Of a stretch of DNA of 64,000 nt, positions 14,201 to 25,853 are shown one piece after another. The stretch lies in NCBI GenBank assembly GCA_028671895.1, contig CM053796.1:39182860-39246859 (forward strand). The letters are read 5' to 3'. Position 1 is the stretch's first letter, and every line of letters starts with the position of its first letter. The DNA comes from Oenanthe sinensis (taxonomy: Eukaryota > Streptophyta > Magnoliopsida > Apiales > Apiaceae). A program made the position numbers and the translations under genes. The notes beneath the pieces are model-generated. The model was not told the origin of the DNA. It saw nothing but the letters and a program-made list of their open reading frames with translations, and did not search any database.

Positions 14201-17200
14201 TGGTGACCGGACACATGTGGATTGGGGAATTCACGAATTATCTTCTTAATATATATATGTATGTGTTAAACAATACTAATCTCATAGTTGGGTGCTTCAT
14301 GCTCCTTTCTTGTATAACGATTAAGTCAGTAACTACAGACAATTCAACAACTATGTAATTCACTCGTTTAGATGGTAGTTATTACCCACTATCAACAATG
14401 ATTTTGTGCACTGGGGGGGGGGGATTTGAATACAAACTGAAAAACTTATTGTGATTTTTGAAATTGCCAAGTACAACAACAAAATGCTAATAAGAATTAT
14501 AGGACTAAAAATTACCACGAACAAGAGACACTATTTTAAAATTTCAGGTGGTCTAGATTTAGATCCACCTGAGAAGCTTTATATTTATGTCTCTTGAATA
14601 CTTTGTATCTGAAAATATGGCTGTTAACTCTTTGTGTATGCTCTTTGCAATATTTTTTATGACTGAAAATTACAACCAACAAGAGACACTATTTTAAAAT
14701 TTCAGGTGGTCTAGATTTAGATCCACCTGAGAAGCTTTATATTTATGTATCTTGAATACTTTGTATCTGAAAATATGGCTGTTAAATTTCTGTGTATGCT
14801 CTTTGCAATATTTTTTATGACTGAAAATTACAACCAACAAGAGACACTATTTTAAAATTTCAGGTGGTCTAGATTTAGATCCACCTGAGAAGCTTTATAT
14901 TTATGTCTCTTGAATACTTTGTATCTGAAAATATGGCTGTTAACTTTCTGTGTATGCTCTTTGCAATATTTTTTATGACTGAAAATTACAATCAACAAGA
15001 GACACTATTTTAAAATTTCGGGTGGTCTAGATTTAGATCCACCTGAGAAGCTTTATAGTTATGTCTCTTGAATACTCTGTATCTGAAAATATGGCTGCTG
15101 ACTTTCGGTGTATGCTCTTTACAATATTTTTTATGATTTTTTTTAATGAAAATTAGAGAGCAGTATCACTTCTATTCAATTGATACTTTTACACTGCTAC
15201 AAAAACCCTAATACATATACTAGAGTTTTATATCTATCTTACATTCTCAAATAGAACAAAACAATTACTAAAAGTAAGATAGGTTGCTTCTCATTCTCCT
15301 TGTATCAACATATTTGGAAATTTTCTAGTGCTGAATTTGTCTTTCTATTGTGCTTCCTAAATTCCTTAGAGACTGTGCATGAACATGATCCAGTTGTTCA
15401 AGAGATTGTCAAGGATGATTTTGACTCTGTTTCCAAGTTACTCTGAAAAGTAGTGTGCAAAACAATTGTATTCTTTGTCTTTTCTTCAGTTTTGCAGACT
15501 CGTATCGATGAATATGATATCTATCAATGTTATCAGTTGATAGTTTGATACTCTATTTTATCCATTGACAGCTTCTTAATTTAGCATCCGTCGACTTGAA
15601 CATCCATTGACTACTTCATTTCATTTGTAAGAATTTCAGTCTTACATACCCTTATACATCCATAGAACTTACATCCATTGAAACTTTTCTCCTGATATCC
15701 ATCGACTTAACCCTTATCCATTGAATCTTTGATGAATATCCATTGATTACTTGTTTGCGAACCAATAATTACAAAAGTTCCTAATTAATGGATGTATTGA
15801 TGATTCAAGCAATACAAACAATATGGATTGACACTTACATCATAGAAAATTTCTTGATCAATACATAATTTACTGAGTACATGTTATCATCAAAACATAC
15901 ATATTCCTAACATTAGATATGCTCGCATTGGAACAATTCAGGTTTGATTGAAGCCAAATAAATTGTCCGACAATCTAATTTGTGCATGCAGACATTTCTT
16001 TGTGACAACTTACTAACTTAAATAAATCCAAGATTAATCATCGTGCCTAAACCAAATTGGAACAACAATAAACTGCATTGTTTGATCTTCTTTTTTGGGG
16101 GGTGGGGGGAGGGATGTTTAACTAATTATAGATATATTGTACAACATATATTACTAGTAACTATTAAGGTTTATGCATGTATAGCAAGCGTGCCTAGTGA
16201 CGGAGAACTGGTTGTTCATACAAAATTAATTTCATTCTTTCTTGCTTATTGGCGCAAGTATGATATGGTAAACATGTACTGATGTTTTGTTATTTGCAGA
16301 TGTATTACTTGGCATATGATAAAGCCAAAAGAATTCTTCAGAATAATTATCAGGCGCTTGAAAAAATTGTGGAGGAACTACTTGAACATGAGATCCTAAC
16401 CAGGAAGGTGAAGAACTGTTACTCATTTTTGTAATTTTATAGCTTTTGGACCTTGGTGTGTACACGGGTGAAGTATAAAATGCAAACATTCAAACTAATA
16501 CTCTTTAAACCTGTAAACCATAAACCGTAACTAGTTGAACCTGAACTATCCTATCATCATTAAGCCCCCTTCTACTGAGTACTGTGAAAAACTATAGGAT
16601 ACAAGATGATTTATTAGGTTGTAGAGTTAAAGAGTAACTTTTAATGTTGGAGTTTTATGTTTTCGTGCTTGCGGACACCTGATACCAAATTGTCAATTTG
16701 CCTGATTTAATTAAAGCACCCAATTTAAGTTCTGCAATAATTAAAATAGAGATTAATGGACTGGGACTTGCCTAGTTGTGTGTTTAGTGGTCTCGTGTGA
16801 TAAATTATGTGTTTGTTTTAGGAAGCTATTTTGCAATGTGGTCAGACTGAAAATATTCATTTAACATATCATTTGAAACTATCAGTTGGCCCTTTTCTAA
16901 TGTTAAAGTTCTTCTACAAGTTGGATATATCTATCTTTAATATTTATCCGCGCGTGTAAAACTTGGCGTAAAGTTTCTATATAATAAGATTTGTAGGTTT
17001 AGGGTCAATGTTAGGTTGAGATCTGAGCTGATACTTATGTATTCTATCAAGTTCTCATCAGTTATTGTAATACTTCATCAGTTGTAGGTTTCTTATGGTA
17101 ACTAGGTTTATATACAAGTTAACCCATGTTGCCATGTATGCTTAAATGCTAGATTGATCTTCAACATTAATTTGATCATGACTTGGCTATAGTATACCGA

Positions 17201-19140
17201 GACATTATCCATCATTGAGATGTCCTACAATGCTACCTAATATATTATATTTTGCTTTACCTTCGTTGTTGTCTTATCAGGATCTAGAAAGAATAGTCTC
17301 CGATAACGGCGGCGTACGGGAAAAAGAACCATTTTATCTTTCAGATGTTTATGCAGAAGAGGTAAATATTCTTGGTATTCTGAAGATCAACAATCTAGAT
17401 GTGTTCCTGTACAATAAAATGCTTCATAGGCTGTAGCCTCAATTCCGTAAGACTTTCTTTGTTGATTGTGAAGTAGTGACCTTTATGACTGGTAGACGGA
17501 TACTTATTATTTTGGTTGAAGACGAGTTATATCTATTATGGTGGTTCAAGATGAATTTTTTACCTTTACACTGATAATTTATTTATTGCATCACCTAAGC
17601 CCTGGGTGGCTAGGTACAACTTTATGAAGTGATTCTTTGTATTTTTCTCTCCTCGTAAAATAGCAATATTTAATTTGGATGGAACTCAAAATTACGAATT
17701 ATCCATAACATGGGATCTTATCCAAAAAACAGTTAAGGACTTGTACGTATTTCTATGTGACATGTTGTTAATTGCAATATATTAGCCCTCTTGTATTATT
17801 GTACCTCCTCTTTTCTTGAGGCACATCTATGGCATCTATGGCATGTCGTTGATATTCCACTCCTTCACTCTGTCTTTTTTGTTGCATTCTCTGTCTGTCC
17901 TTCTGCTGCTATATTGTTGTTTCATACAATTCTTGAAGGTCGTAGGAGGAGTGGATCCTCACATAAATAAAGGCCTGTAAGTAGGTAGGGAGTAGGGTTC
18001 GAATTGGAGATGGCTAAATCCATATTTGAATCTGTTCAATTTTTTTCCGGATTGGATTGGATCACCGGATGGATTTTATTATTTTTAATAGGCCGATCCG
18101 TATATGTTTCGGATAAACATTTAAGAGATCTGATTTGTTTAGGAAAATATATTTGTTTTAATATATAGGTCAAATAAAACACTGAACTGTAGAATATTTT
18201 TTTTTAATAAAATAATAAAAAGATGGAGAATAAAAACACTGGTCTTCATAAGTTAGAAATTGTTTATAAGCAGAATTTTACTACAATCTTATCTATAAAC
18301 TCAGAAATTGCATACTGAAATTACCCTTGTTCCACTTATTATTACTCCTATATATCAGTATGTAGTGGAATAATGGCCCTGCACTTTTGTACTGTCCATT
18401 AAACACATCTAACTTGAATATATGAATAGATTTATTTCTCGCGTATTATTTCTGAAAGTTCAATCTAATTTTATTATAAACTTTATGGTATATATTTTAA
18501 ATAAAAGTATTTGGATCGGATTGCTAATGGTTTCGATTATGGCTTATCCATATCTCAACTGTTTACTAATTTTACTTGTTCGTTTTTTTTGGGTAATCCA
18601 TATCGGTTCATTAAGCTTTGGATCAGATTGGGTTGGATATTTGATCCATTGACAAGTTTTCACATTGTAGATGAGTTAGCACACCGAAATATAAAGGCCA
18701 TGTTATTTTCACAAGTTTACATATTTCTACTATTGGTTGATTTTAAAACTTCAGCTAACACGGCCTACGTTGACTGAAGGGTAAAAAGATATATACTAAA
18801 AGGTATTCTTGAGTCGAAAATCTATAGCAAATTTTTCTAATAGAGTACGCATGTTCCATCTTTTAACATAAGATTACGGTGGATAGGACCCAGCTTATGT
18901 TTGCTTGAAACTTATCATTGTTTTGCTGCTCCACTGACCAATACTTCACTCGTATGCATAAGAAAATTTCATTTACAGCTGATCTTGTATTTATAGTTAT
19001 TTAGTCAATCTACTTGCTTCTTGAATATCATATTTCACTTTTGTGACTTCTGTTCTGTCTATTTTCTGCAGCCTGTTTTTCGAAATTTGATCGAAAATGG
19101 CAATGCATCAGGAACTGCTCTTTTAGGTGCAGCAAATTAG
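2207..19140 (+). CDS. FTSHI5: FTSHI5: proteolytically inactive FtsH-like AAA protein of the chloroplast import motor
   Basis: Nineteen exons with GT-AG introns join into 1286 codons: 2207-3144, 3893-4364, 5200-5400, 5482-5775, 5900-6124, 7271-7360, 7446-7577, 8038-8211, 8676-8797, 9166-9367, 9478-9606, 10772-10954, 12724-12843, 13031-13216, 13306-13380, 13862-13921, 16300-16407, 17281-17361, 19072-19140. The N-terminus is Ser/Arg-rich like a transit peptide; a membrane segment lies near residues 84-108, a long charged coiled-coil region near 115-470, and a second membrane segment near 661-682. The AAA module has Walker A GERGTGKT (790-797), Walker B VIIFVEDFD (845-853) and the arginine-finger segment RPGRMDR (908-914). 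Where FtsH proteases carry the zinc-binding HEAGH, this protein reads WASGR (1066-1070), so it cannot be a metalloprotease. The family is known to work with Ycf2 and other FtsHi proteins in an ATP-driven inner-envelope import motor. The exon 5 acceptor (AG at 5898-5899) is the least certain junction. Confidence 0.93.
8438..8543. repeat. Three-copy tandem repeat of 33-41 bp in FTSHI5 intron 8
   Basis: The unit CCTAGTTTAAGTAATGCATG followed by TATTGGACATCTC occurs at 8438, 8471 and 8512. The second copy carries an extra TTGGACATC, which lengthens its spacing to 41. It is a local duplication with no coding role visible. Confidence 0.85.
9796..10171. mobile_element. Mutator-type MITE in FTSHI5 intron 11
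   Basis: The element is 376 bp. Its ends are inverted repeats: the left end begins GGGTTATTACCGTTTCGACC and the right end is the near-perfect reverse complement, ending GGTAATAACCC. It is flanked by an exact 9-bp direct repeat AAAACATTA at 9787-9795 and 10172-10180. Terminal repeats plus a 9-bp target duplication point to a non-autonomous Mutator-like element. No transposase is encoded. Confidence 0.85.
10447..10697. mobile_element. Stowaway-like MITE in FTSHI5 intron 11
   Basis: It starts CTCCCTCTGGTCC after a TA and ends with the degraded reverse complement GGACCAGAGG before another TA. Long internal inverted repeats match well (GGACTTTTTGCACG against the opposite end). A 17-bp internal duplication of CCTATAAATAGGACCA sits near the right end. 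It is the same family as the cleaner copy at 29709-29941. Confidence 0.8.
11101..11585. mobile_element. TTCGGTT-rich hAT-like MITE candidate in FTSHI5 intron 12
   Basis: About 480 bp bounded by clusters of GGTTCGGTT on the left and its complements on the right, with a very AT-rich centre. The right edge GCTCACTCCTG resembles the GCTCACCCCTA-type terminus of plant hAT MITEs; the left edge is altered to a G-run. The target duplication is not clear, so class and exact ends are uncertain. Confidence 0.45.
11802..12408. mobile_element. Possible TIR insertion with GTATCCC-rich ends in FTSHI5 intron 12
   Basis: CTAGAAAGCA at 11802-11811 is the exact reverse complement of TGCTTTCTAG at 12399-12408. 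Just inside both ends lie several copies of GGGATAC or its complement GTATCCC, giving subterminal palindromic structure. GCAATCT occurs at both outer flanks, but not exactly adjacent on the right, so it may or may not be a target duplication. Confidence 0.4.
14503..15137. repeat. Four-copy 158-bp tandem repeat in FTSHI5 intron 16
   Basis: The anchor AAGAGACACTATTTTAAAAT recurs at 14523, 14681, 14839 and 14997, exactly 158 bp apart, with only a few substitutions between copies. Each unit carries the palindromic core AGGTGG-TCTAGATTTAGATC-CACCT. The array occupies about a quarter of the 2.4-kb intron 16. There are no open reading frames in it. Confidence 0.93.
17995..18660. repeat. GGATTGGATCGGAT-rich repeat-derived region in FTSHI5 intron 18
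   Basis: The 1.7-kb intron 18 holds clusters of GGATTGGATTGGATC and related strings near 18045 and again near 18510-18650, separated by AT-rich DNA. Such purine-type GGAT clusters at both ends resemble old hAT-like MITEs, but no terminal repeats or target duplication were found. Confidence 0.3.
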
Positions 19141-19955
19141 CAAGGATCTGGATATTTCTTTCTGCCTGTTTATCCATGATATGAGCTCTGTATGTGGATC
19201 TGATTTTCTGCTGATTGCTGGAAAAATTTTGCTAGCTTCTTTTCATTCAATTTCTCTGTTTCGAGTTATAATGATATCACCATCTTTCTGTATGATCTTT
19301 GGTGAATTGGTGTAAGTATCAAGAACTTCAAGCTGGTCAAATTTTCCTCAGGATTTTCTTGGACCAATAAATTCCTCGCATTGCTGGAGAGAGTTGAAGA
19401 TATGGCAAACCCTTGTGTTTTCATCGAACATGAAAAAATATGGATTAGTCTGTCAAAAGATTTTTTGGGCTTATAGAAGTGAAATATGTCCTCCTGTAAT
19501 TATCAATCAGAGACGGAGGGCTCAGAACTTTCATGAACAATGAGGATTCAGAATTCATGAGTAGCTAGTTAGGTAGCTGTACAGAAACATGGTTTCATGT
19601 TATGACAAGGACGCTGGTATATCCTTTACAAAACATAATTCGACAGTCTAGAGCATGCATCTGACTTTTATTAGTCTGTATAATTTTTGTATCAAAATGT
19701 CATCACCTATTGTAAACATCTGTACTCAAAATGTCATCACCTATTGTAAACATCTGTACTCGTCATATTGAAATAAAAAATTAGTTATGTTTCTACAACT
19801 TTGCACAATCTGTACCACTGGTGTAAACTTTAACGGCGGACTGTAATTTGCATATGATCTAGTCTTAATATTGAATTCTTCACTCTTATACAGAACTTTA
19901 CTTCAGAATAATATTTTACATGAGAATATTATATATCAAGCCTGCAGTGGTAAGT
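19141..19955. other. Convergent intergenic space: 3' ends of FTSHI5 and YSL7
   Basis: Between two convergent stop codons, with only 815 bp separating them. The left part reads like a plant 3' UTR, with an AATAAA-type signal at about 19772. No RNA gene or further coding sequence is visible. Confidence 0.6.
19694..19761. repeat. 34-bp tandem duplication in the FTSHI5 3' UTR
   Basis: Two identical head-to-tail 34-bp copies (starting AAAATGTCATCACC) lie just before a candidate polyadenylation region with AATAAA near 19772. They are probably in the transcribed tail of FTSHI5. Confidence 0.85.
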
Positions 19956-22889
19956 TTAAGAAGCCAAGAACACATCAACCTTGTTATTTTTAGTTCTTGA
20001 TAAAAACTTCATGCATATAGGAGGCTTCACCCCGGCCAAAGCTAGAATTGAACTAGGCAATGTCCAGATTCCATCTCCACAAATTAATCCTGAAGCTACT
20101 GCAGGGCCAAATGCATCTGCCTTTGCTTTGTTTATCTTCTCCCATATGAAGAGTATTAAGCTTCCAACACACATATCTATTGCAAAGTATGATCCGAGGT
20201 AGAATGGTATTGCCATTGCCATTGGAAGAGGAATATACTTTGCATACTTATTGGGTGTAACATCTTTAATCATGTTTATAATTATTGCTCCAGCGAAAAA
20301 GACATAGCAAAGCGTTAGACAGTTCTTTGGCAATGAAGAAAATCCTTCTACACCCAAGATTGCCATGTTTCTGTAAACAAGGGCAAAAGGTGCCGGATAT
20401 TCTGAGCCTGGAAGCCCAATATCATCGAAAGCCTTGTAGAAGAGCCAGAACACACAAGGAGAAATCACACAACCCATTGCGGTCCCGATGATTTGGCTCA
20501 CAAACATAGATCTAGGTGAAGCTAGGGTCATGTATCCTGTCTTGAAATCCTGTATAAGAATGAGGTGCAGTGTCAGAAATGGACTGCCCAAGCAGTGTCT
20601 GTGTGTGTGTAGAGCAATGACCTCAAAAGAATGCATAAAGGGAAAGAGAGGGATGGAGTTATTGAATACCTGCATTAGGTCAGAAGCTGTTGACACAATG
20701 TTCATCATCACCCCACAAGCAGCAAGGCCTGCAAGAACTCCACCATTGTCTTTTCCTGCCCACGCTCCAATCGTGAAAATGGCAAGCTTTCCATAAGTGG
20801 AGGCAAGTGACCAGTCAGTCAGCCCACAGCCATAGGCATTGCAGAAAGCTAATGCTGGAGCAAAGATGTAGATGACTATAACATAATACCATTTCAGTTG
20901 CTTGAAGATTTGAGGCAGAACAGCTGTTGAGATAACAGCAATTATGACATAACCGCTAACTGCTAGCCATGATGGTATCTGATCCCTGAGAAACATTTCA
21001 GTTCTGCACTGATCATCAAAAGAAGCTGCTTTTGCTTCTGCGGAAGTCTTATCAGCAAGTGGAAGAATCATGTCAGGGTCTTTGTTCCGAAGCTGATGTG
21101 TTAAGCCAACTACCGTTCTACTTAGAACTTTAAAAAAGTTGTATATTCCATCTCCAAGAATCAAAGAGATTGAAATGAAAACCTGCAATGCAATGTAAGC
21201 ATACTAGTTTTTGGCGGAAATATAAAATGTATGCTGAAATGAATTATTTATTTTTTGGATAGATTACCCGGTAACCCTGGATTCCATGGAGGCTGCTGGG
21301 GCTCAGATCTTTACTATACCAGTCACCTTTTCTGTTTTCTATGAGAGGCCACATTATACCCCAGGAAAGAATTGATCCCACTAATAGAGATATGTTTATT
21401 ATGTAGGGACATATCATTCCTACCCCAACATATGTTGCAGAAAAGTCAAAATAGAACCTGTAAAACAAAACAATCAAGAATAATTATGCTTGGGGTGGAT
21501 GATGTTGTTAAATTTAAATTTGCAAACAAGCGCTGCACTAACCTATTTTTATACGCTTTGAGGCCAAATGTGGGGAAGCTTACAAATCCACAACCATCCC
21601 CGGAAGTAAAAAACCATTGGAAGAAACCCCACAAGAAGCTAAAGGAGAAGAATTTGCCCAATGCTTTGACTTGTTTCCTAGAATGTTTTCAGATTTTTTA
21701 TTAGGCAGTGACAAAATTATATTGTTTGGTTAGGAGATTTCCAGATGGTAATGAATGATGACTAATAGAATGATCAATGAAAATGAGAGAAAGTTGAGTA
21801 TTACTTGGCTAGTTTGGCACCCTGAGGAGTGTGGAAACTGTTGATGAGATGAGCAGTTGCAGTCCCACTTGGGTATATAAGTTTGTAGTCTATAACCATG
21901 ATCTGAAATCACCGGTCAAAGTTCAGATATAGAAGTAATGTAATAAACTAAAATTTTATTTAGCAACTCTGTTTTTATCTTTGCTAAAATTTAATTCACC
22001 TTTCGGAGAGGCAGCACTGAGAAAAGGCCAAGGAAACTGACAATGAAAAGAAAACCAATAATCCATGTCAAACTTGGATTCTTGATATTCTGAGAATCAT
22101 TGGCTGTTGTAGACTGATCGGCAATAATTTTACTCATTCCAAAAAGATAGCTCCCAAATCCCCCTATAAAAATTCATTTTAACTTGTTACTTCATCAAAC
22201 CAAAAATATTCAGTATTATCCCACTCGTTAGTGGGATTGAGTATGATGTTATGTACGCAAACCTTACTCCTACTTCAAAAACTTGAGAAAATGTTTCCGC
22301 GAAATTAACATGCTAGTACTATGAATTTACACTTGTCACAAGCTTGCCTATTGTTTCACATCTATCCCAGATATACATAAATCTTGCTGTGTATATGAAG
22401 AAATTTTGATGAAACAAGATGAGATATATAGCACTTACCACTGAAGGCAATACCAGAAGTGGCCACAACACATGTCTGAATGACAGTATTTTCTTGCCTA
22501 GTAAAGGGTTGCTTCAAAAGGCCTGATTTATCCAAGAACTTGGTCCATGTCTTGACAAAGAAAAACCCCAACAAACCAGCCGAGACATTAAGAGAAGGAA
22601 TGATTCCACTGGTGAGATTTAGTTTCATCACTATAAAAGTGAACAAAATTCCCAACACAAAGCTCACAACAAAAGCTCTCACAGTCAACTGGCTCTGCCA
22701 TGAAGGTACTTTTGTGTCCTTAAAAATCATCTCAATAGACTGCACTTGTTTAACTTCATCTTCAACTACTACTTTCGAATCTCCCATCACTTTTCTCCGG
22801 TGCAATGACTGCTCCTCAGGCTCATAACCCGCGACAGCTCCATTGCTGTGCCCATTCTCTATCGTGTCATTGTCTCGTGTAGTCTCCAT
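19956..22889 (-). CDS. YSL7: Yellow stripe-like transporter of the YSL5/7/8 type (oligopeptide transporter family)
   Basis: Seven exons on the minus strand join without a frame break into 714 codons: 22889-22439, 22163-22000, 21902-21805, 21677-21543, 21457-21268, 21182-20670, 20549-19956. The start is the first ATG of an acidic hydrophilic N-terminus of about 75 residues. The rest is polytopic membrane protein, roughly 14 helices. Family signatures include MKLNLTSGIIPSLNVSAGLL, the repeated NAYGCGLTDW region and the C-terminal GLICGDGIWTLPSS-(8 residues)-KPPICMKFLS. The FFFVKTWTKFLDKSGLLKQP segment and overall pattern fit the YSL5/7/8 branch better than the nicotianamine-metal YSL1/2/3 branch; this is recall, not a tree. 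YSL proteins move metal-nicotianamine complexes or small peptide-like substrates across membranes, and the substrate of this branch is less settled. The six-intron structure looks normal. Confidence 0.93.
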
Positions 22890-23247
22890 TCGTGATCCTG
22901 AAATGGTGGTGAAACTACAGAGACACCTTAAAGAAGTTTATGTCTAGATAAATTCCCTTTTATAATACTAATGACTGTGATGAAAGAATAATATATAGCT
23001 GTTTGTATGTGCTTGCACTAAAAAACTAATGACCCCTATACTTAAAACTAGAACTCAATAAAAACAGCGTGTTTTAATGGTTTAAACGTTGAAAAACATA
23101 GGCTGCATCGCTTATTTCTTGCCAGCATGTGTTTACACATACATATATAGGAAGTGCCTAGTGAAAAGTTTTGGATAAAACTATGCATCTATAAATCCTT
23201 TATATTTGGAATATTCAACAGGCCAGTTTATCAACAGCAGAATCTTA
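22890..23247. other. YSL7 upstream region
   Basis: Presumed leader and promoter of the minus-strand YSL7 gene. AT-rich, with no diagnostic element picked out with confidence. Confidence 0.4.
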
Positions 23248-23843
23248 GGGGCTATTCAATCTGGATTTTAAAGTATTATTTATAGTGAGAAAAATGAATC
23301 TAAGATGTATCTTAGGTAATTCGCTAAAATATTAGTATAAATTAGTAGTGTATTAATAAAAAATTTAATGAATTATAATCTGATAAAAATACTCTTAACA
23401 TATTTGCATATAAAATCATGTGTATCTCACATAACTTACCTAAGATATATCTTAGGTTCCCTAATCTTATTTATAGTTTATTGATTGTATTTGATTCAAC
23501 ATTTCACGATAGATTATATACCTAATTTATAGAGTCCCCTGGGGAAAGATTTTGAAACATAAAAAATATATAGGAAAATCCAACATAATTCATGGATATT
23601 TAAAATCCATCATTGTTAATAAATACCCCTAAATTTTAATTGATATTAAATAATCCATGTTGAATACCCCATGATTTTAAATCATTGATTAAAATCCTAA
23701 TTGAATACCCCGGATTTTAAAGTACAGTTTAAAATCCTGATTAAATACCTCAATATTTTAAAATATTATTTAAAATCCGGATTGAATAACCCAGATTTTT
23801 AAAATATAAAAAAATACTGTAGAATCCGGATTGAATACACCCT
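23248..23843. mobile_element. Tourist-like MITE with inner inverted modules
   Basis: Left end GGGGCTATTCAATCTGGATT; the right end reads as its approximate reverse complement, ATCCGGATTGAATACACCC. A TTA precedes the left end and a TTTA follows the right end, as expected for the 3-bp target of PIF/Harbinger-type elements. Inside are two facing palindromes (CTAAGATGTATCTTAG and CCTAAGATATATCTTAGG), and the right half has several partial copies of AAAATCCGGATTGAAT. About 595 bp, no coding capacity. Confidence 0.6.
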
Positions 23844-25097
23844 TTAAATGCAAGATGAGTACAATGGTAGAATTACCTACCGGTCACATTCGGCTGGCCT
23901 AATAATATTTTTATATATTTTTTAAAAATGGAATAAAATTAATTTTATAATTTAAAAATATTATAAACAATTAATTACGATACTCTATAAATTAGTGAAA
24001 TAGTATTTTGTAATCTTAGATGCAAGACGAGTACAATATTAGAATTATAGTGTTTTCTAGCTATTTTTAAAATAATTTTTGAGTATTTTGAAATGCTGCA
24101 TGTACGTTTTATACAATACAATAGGTCAATAGTGATGATAATGTATAATATTTTTAATATATTTAATTACCACTAGTCTGATAAAAATATATAGCAAGAT
24201 ATTAAGGACAAAAAAAATTAAAAATTACAAAAAGGATGATTGGAGAGTTGGAAGGTAGATGAAGCTTCGAAGAGAGCCAAAAATAATTGTTTCTTGGCCA
24301 GCTAGGAGCCACGTCTGAACACATTTTATATTGAAAAAATATACAATTAATATAACAGCTATATTTGCAATTTTGATTTGTATGGTAGTCTCAATCAAAA
24401 TGTATATTAGTAATATATATATATATATTTAAACATCGAATTTGATAATATCGAATGTCCAGCTAGAAGAGTCTGAGTAGATCTTATGGATTCGTTCGTA
24501 TGAAAAGCAAACAAAATAATGTGAATCAATTACCCGATTTCGAAAATCAGTTGTAATAGTGGTCAAATATATACAAAATTTAATACATGAGTACACTGAG
24601 ATACTATCTGCCGGTGCTCACACGGGCTTCCCGAATCCCGAACTACTTGTGCATATATATAATATGAACAAATTAATACATGCATAGAGTATATACTATG
24701 GAAAAGTGTATCAACCATGAATATTCATGTCTTCGTACACCCGTGTTTTATTTTAATTTCTCATGTACTATTCTTATTAAATAGTCAGCTGTACTCATCT
24801 GTTCCCATGGCAGTATCAAAATAGATCGAGGCTAGCTAGCTAGAGACTGAAAAGGGAGTTCATTTATATCTCTCGAAAAAAAGTTGGATAATTTTATTTC
24901 ATAATTTTGTTGAAGAACAAAAGTATTATGATTTCAGAACCCTTACGATTTGATTTCATCATTCCATTTTTTTTTAAATTTATTCTTCGTGTATAACTTT
25001 ATTATTTTTCGTAAGATTTTGTTTATTATTGACAATGGCATCTTCGAATGAAACAATATAGGTTGAAAAGACATACATGTCAGAGAAGTGCGGCATA
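23844..25097. other. AT-rich intergenic sequence
   Basis: No gene or assignable element. Contains a short (AT)n run near 24414-24430. Confidence 0.4.
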
Positions 25098-25853
25098 TCT
25101 ATATTATATTATTAAAGTCAGTAAATGTTTGATTCGTCCTCTGATCTTTTTGTGACTCACTCAATTTTAAATACATGTGTTTGTCTCCTAATCAATTTCA
25201 AATACATTATTTTAATCAATATACTACCATGTTTTAATTTTCTCATTAGTTAACTTATTTAATTTATTTGATATCATAATTTATTAATTAAATTTTATGA
25301 ATATTAAAATAATATTATTATTTTATTTATATTAATTGAATTTTATTATTGTGTTCTATCAATATTATATATACTTTTATATTATATTACTCTAAACGAA
25401 ATTATTTTTTAATTAGAATATAGAGTTATACTTACAATCTAATATCATGTTTCAATTTCCTCATTGTTCAAACACTTTAATTTATTTTAAATTACAATTT
25501 TATAATAAAAAAAATTTGAATATTAATATTTTATCTATATTAAAACATACTCTTTTATTTAAATTTTAATTAAAATATTTTTAATATATTTGAAACTCTT
25601 TTTATTAATAAATAAAAATTTATCAATGTTTTGCACGGGTTATTAATTTATGTTAATTAATATAAATATATAACAATATATTAATGAGACTTTAAACACA
25701 TAATATAAATATGATTTCAAAACTAATTTATCTCAGGAACAACATTACATAAAAAATATTAATAACATAAATAATTAAATTAAATATTTAATTCCTTTAA
25801 TTAATATATTATTTATTACTCTTCTCTCATGTTTTGCACGGATTATAGGCTAG
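25098..25853 (+). mobile_element. Non-autonomous Helitron (copy 1)
   Basis: Begins TCTATATTATATTATTAAAG after an A and ends with a stem-loop near TGTTTTGCACGG followed by CTAG. These are the 5' TC and 3' hairpin-CTRR marks of Helitrons. The hairpin is imperfect and the base after CTAG is C, so this copy is somewhat decayed. It is closely similar along its length to the copies at 27332 and 48720. No Rep/helicase gene. Confidence 0.8.
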
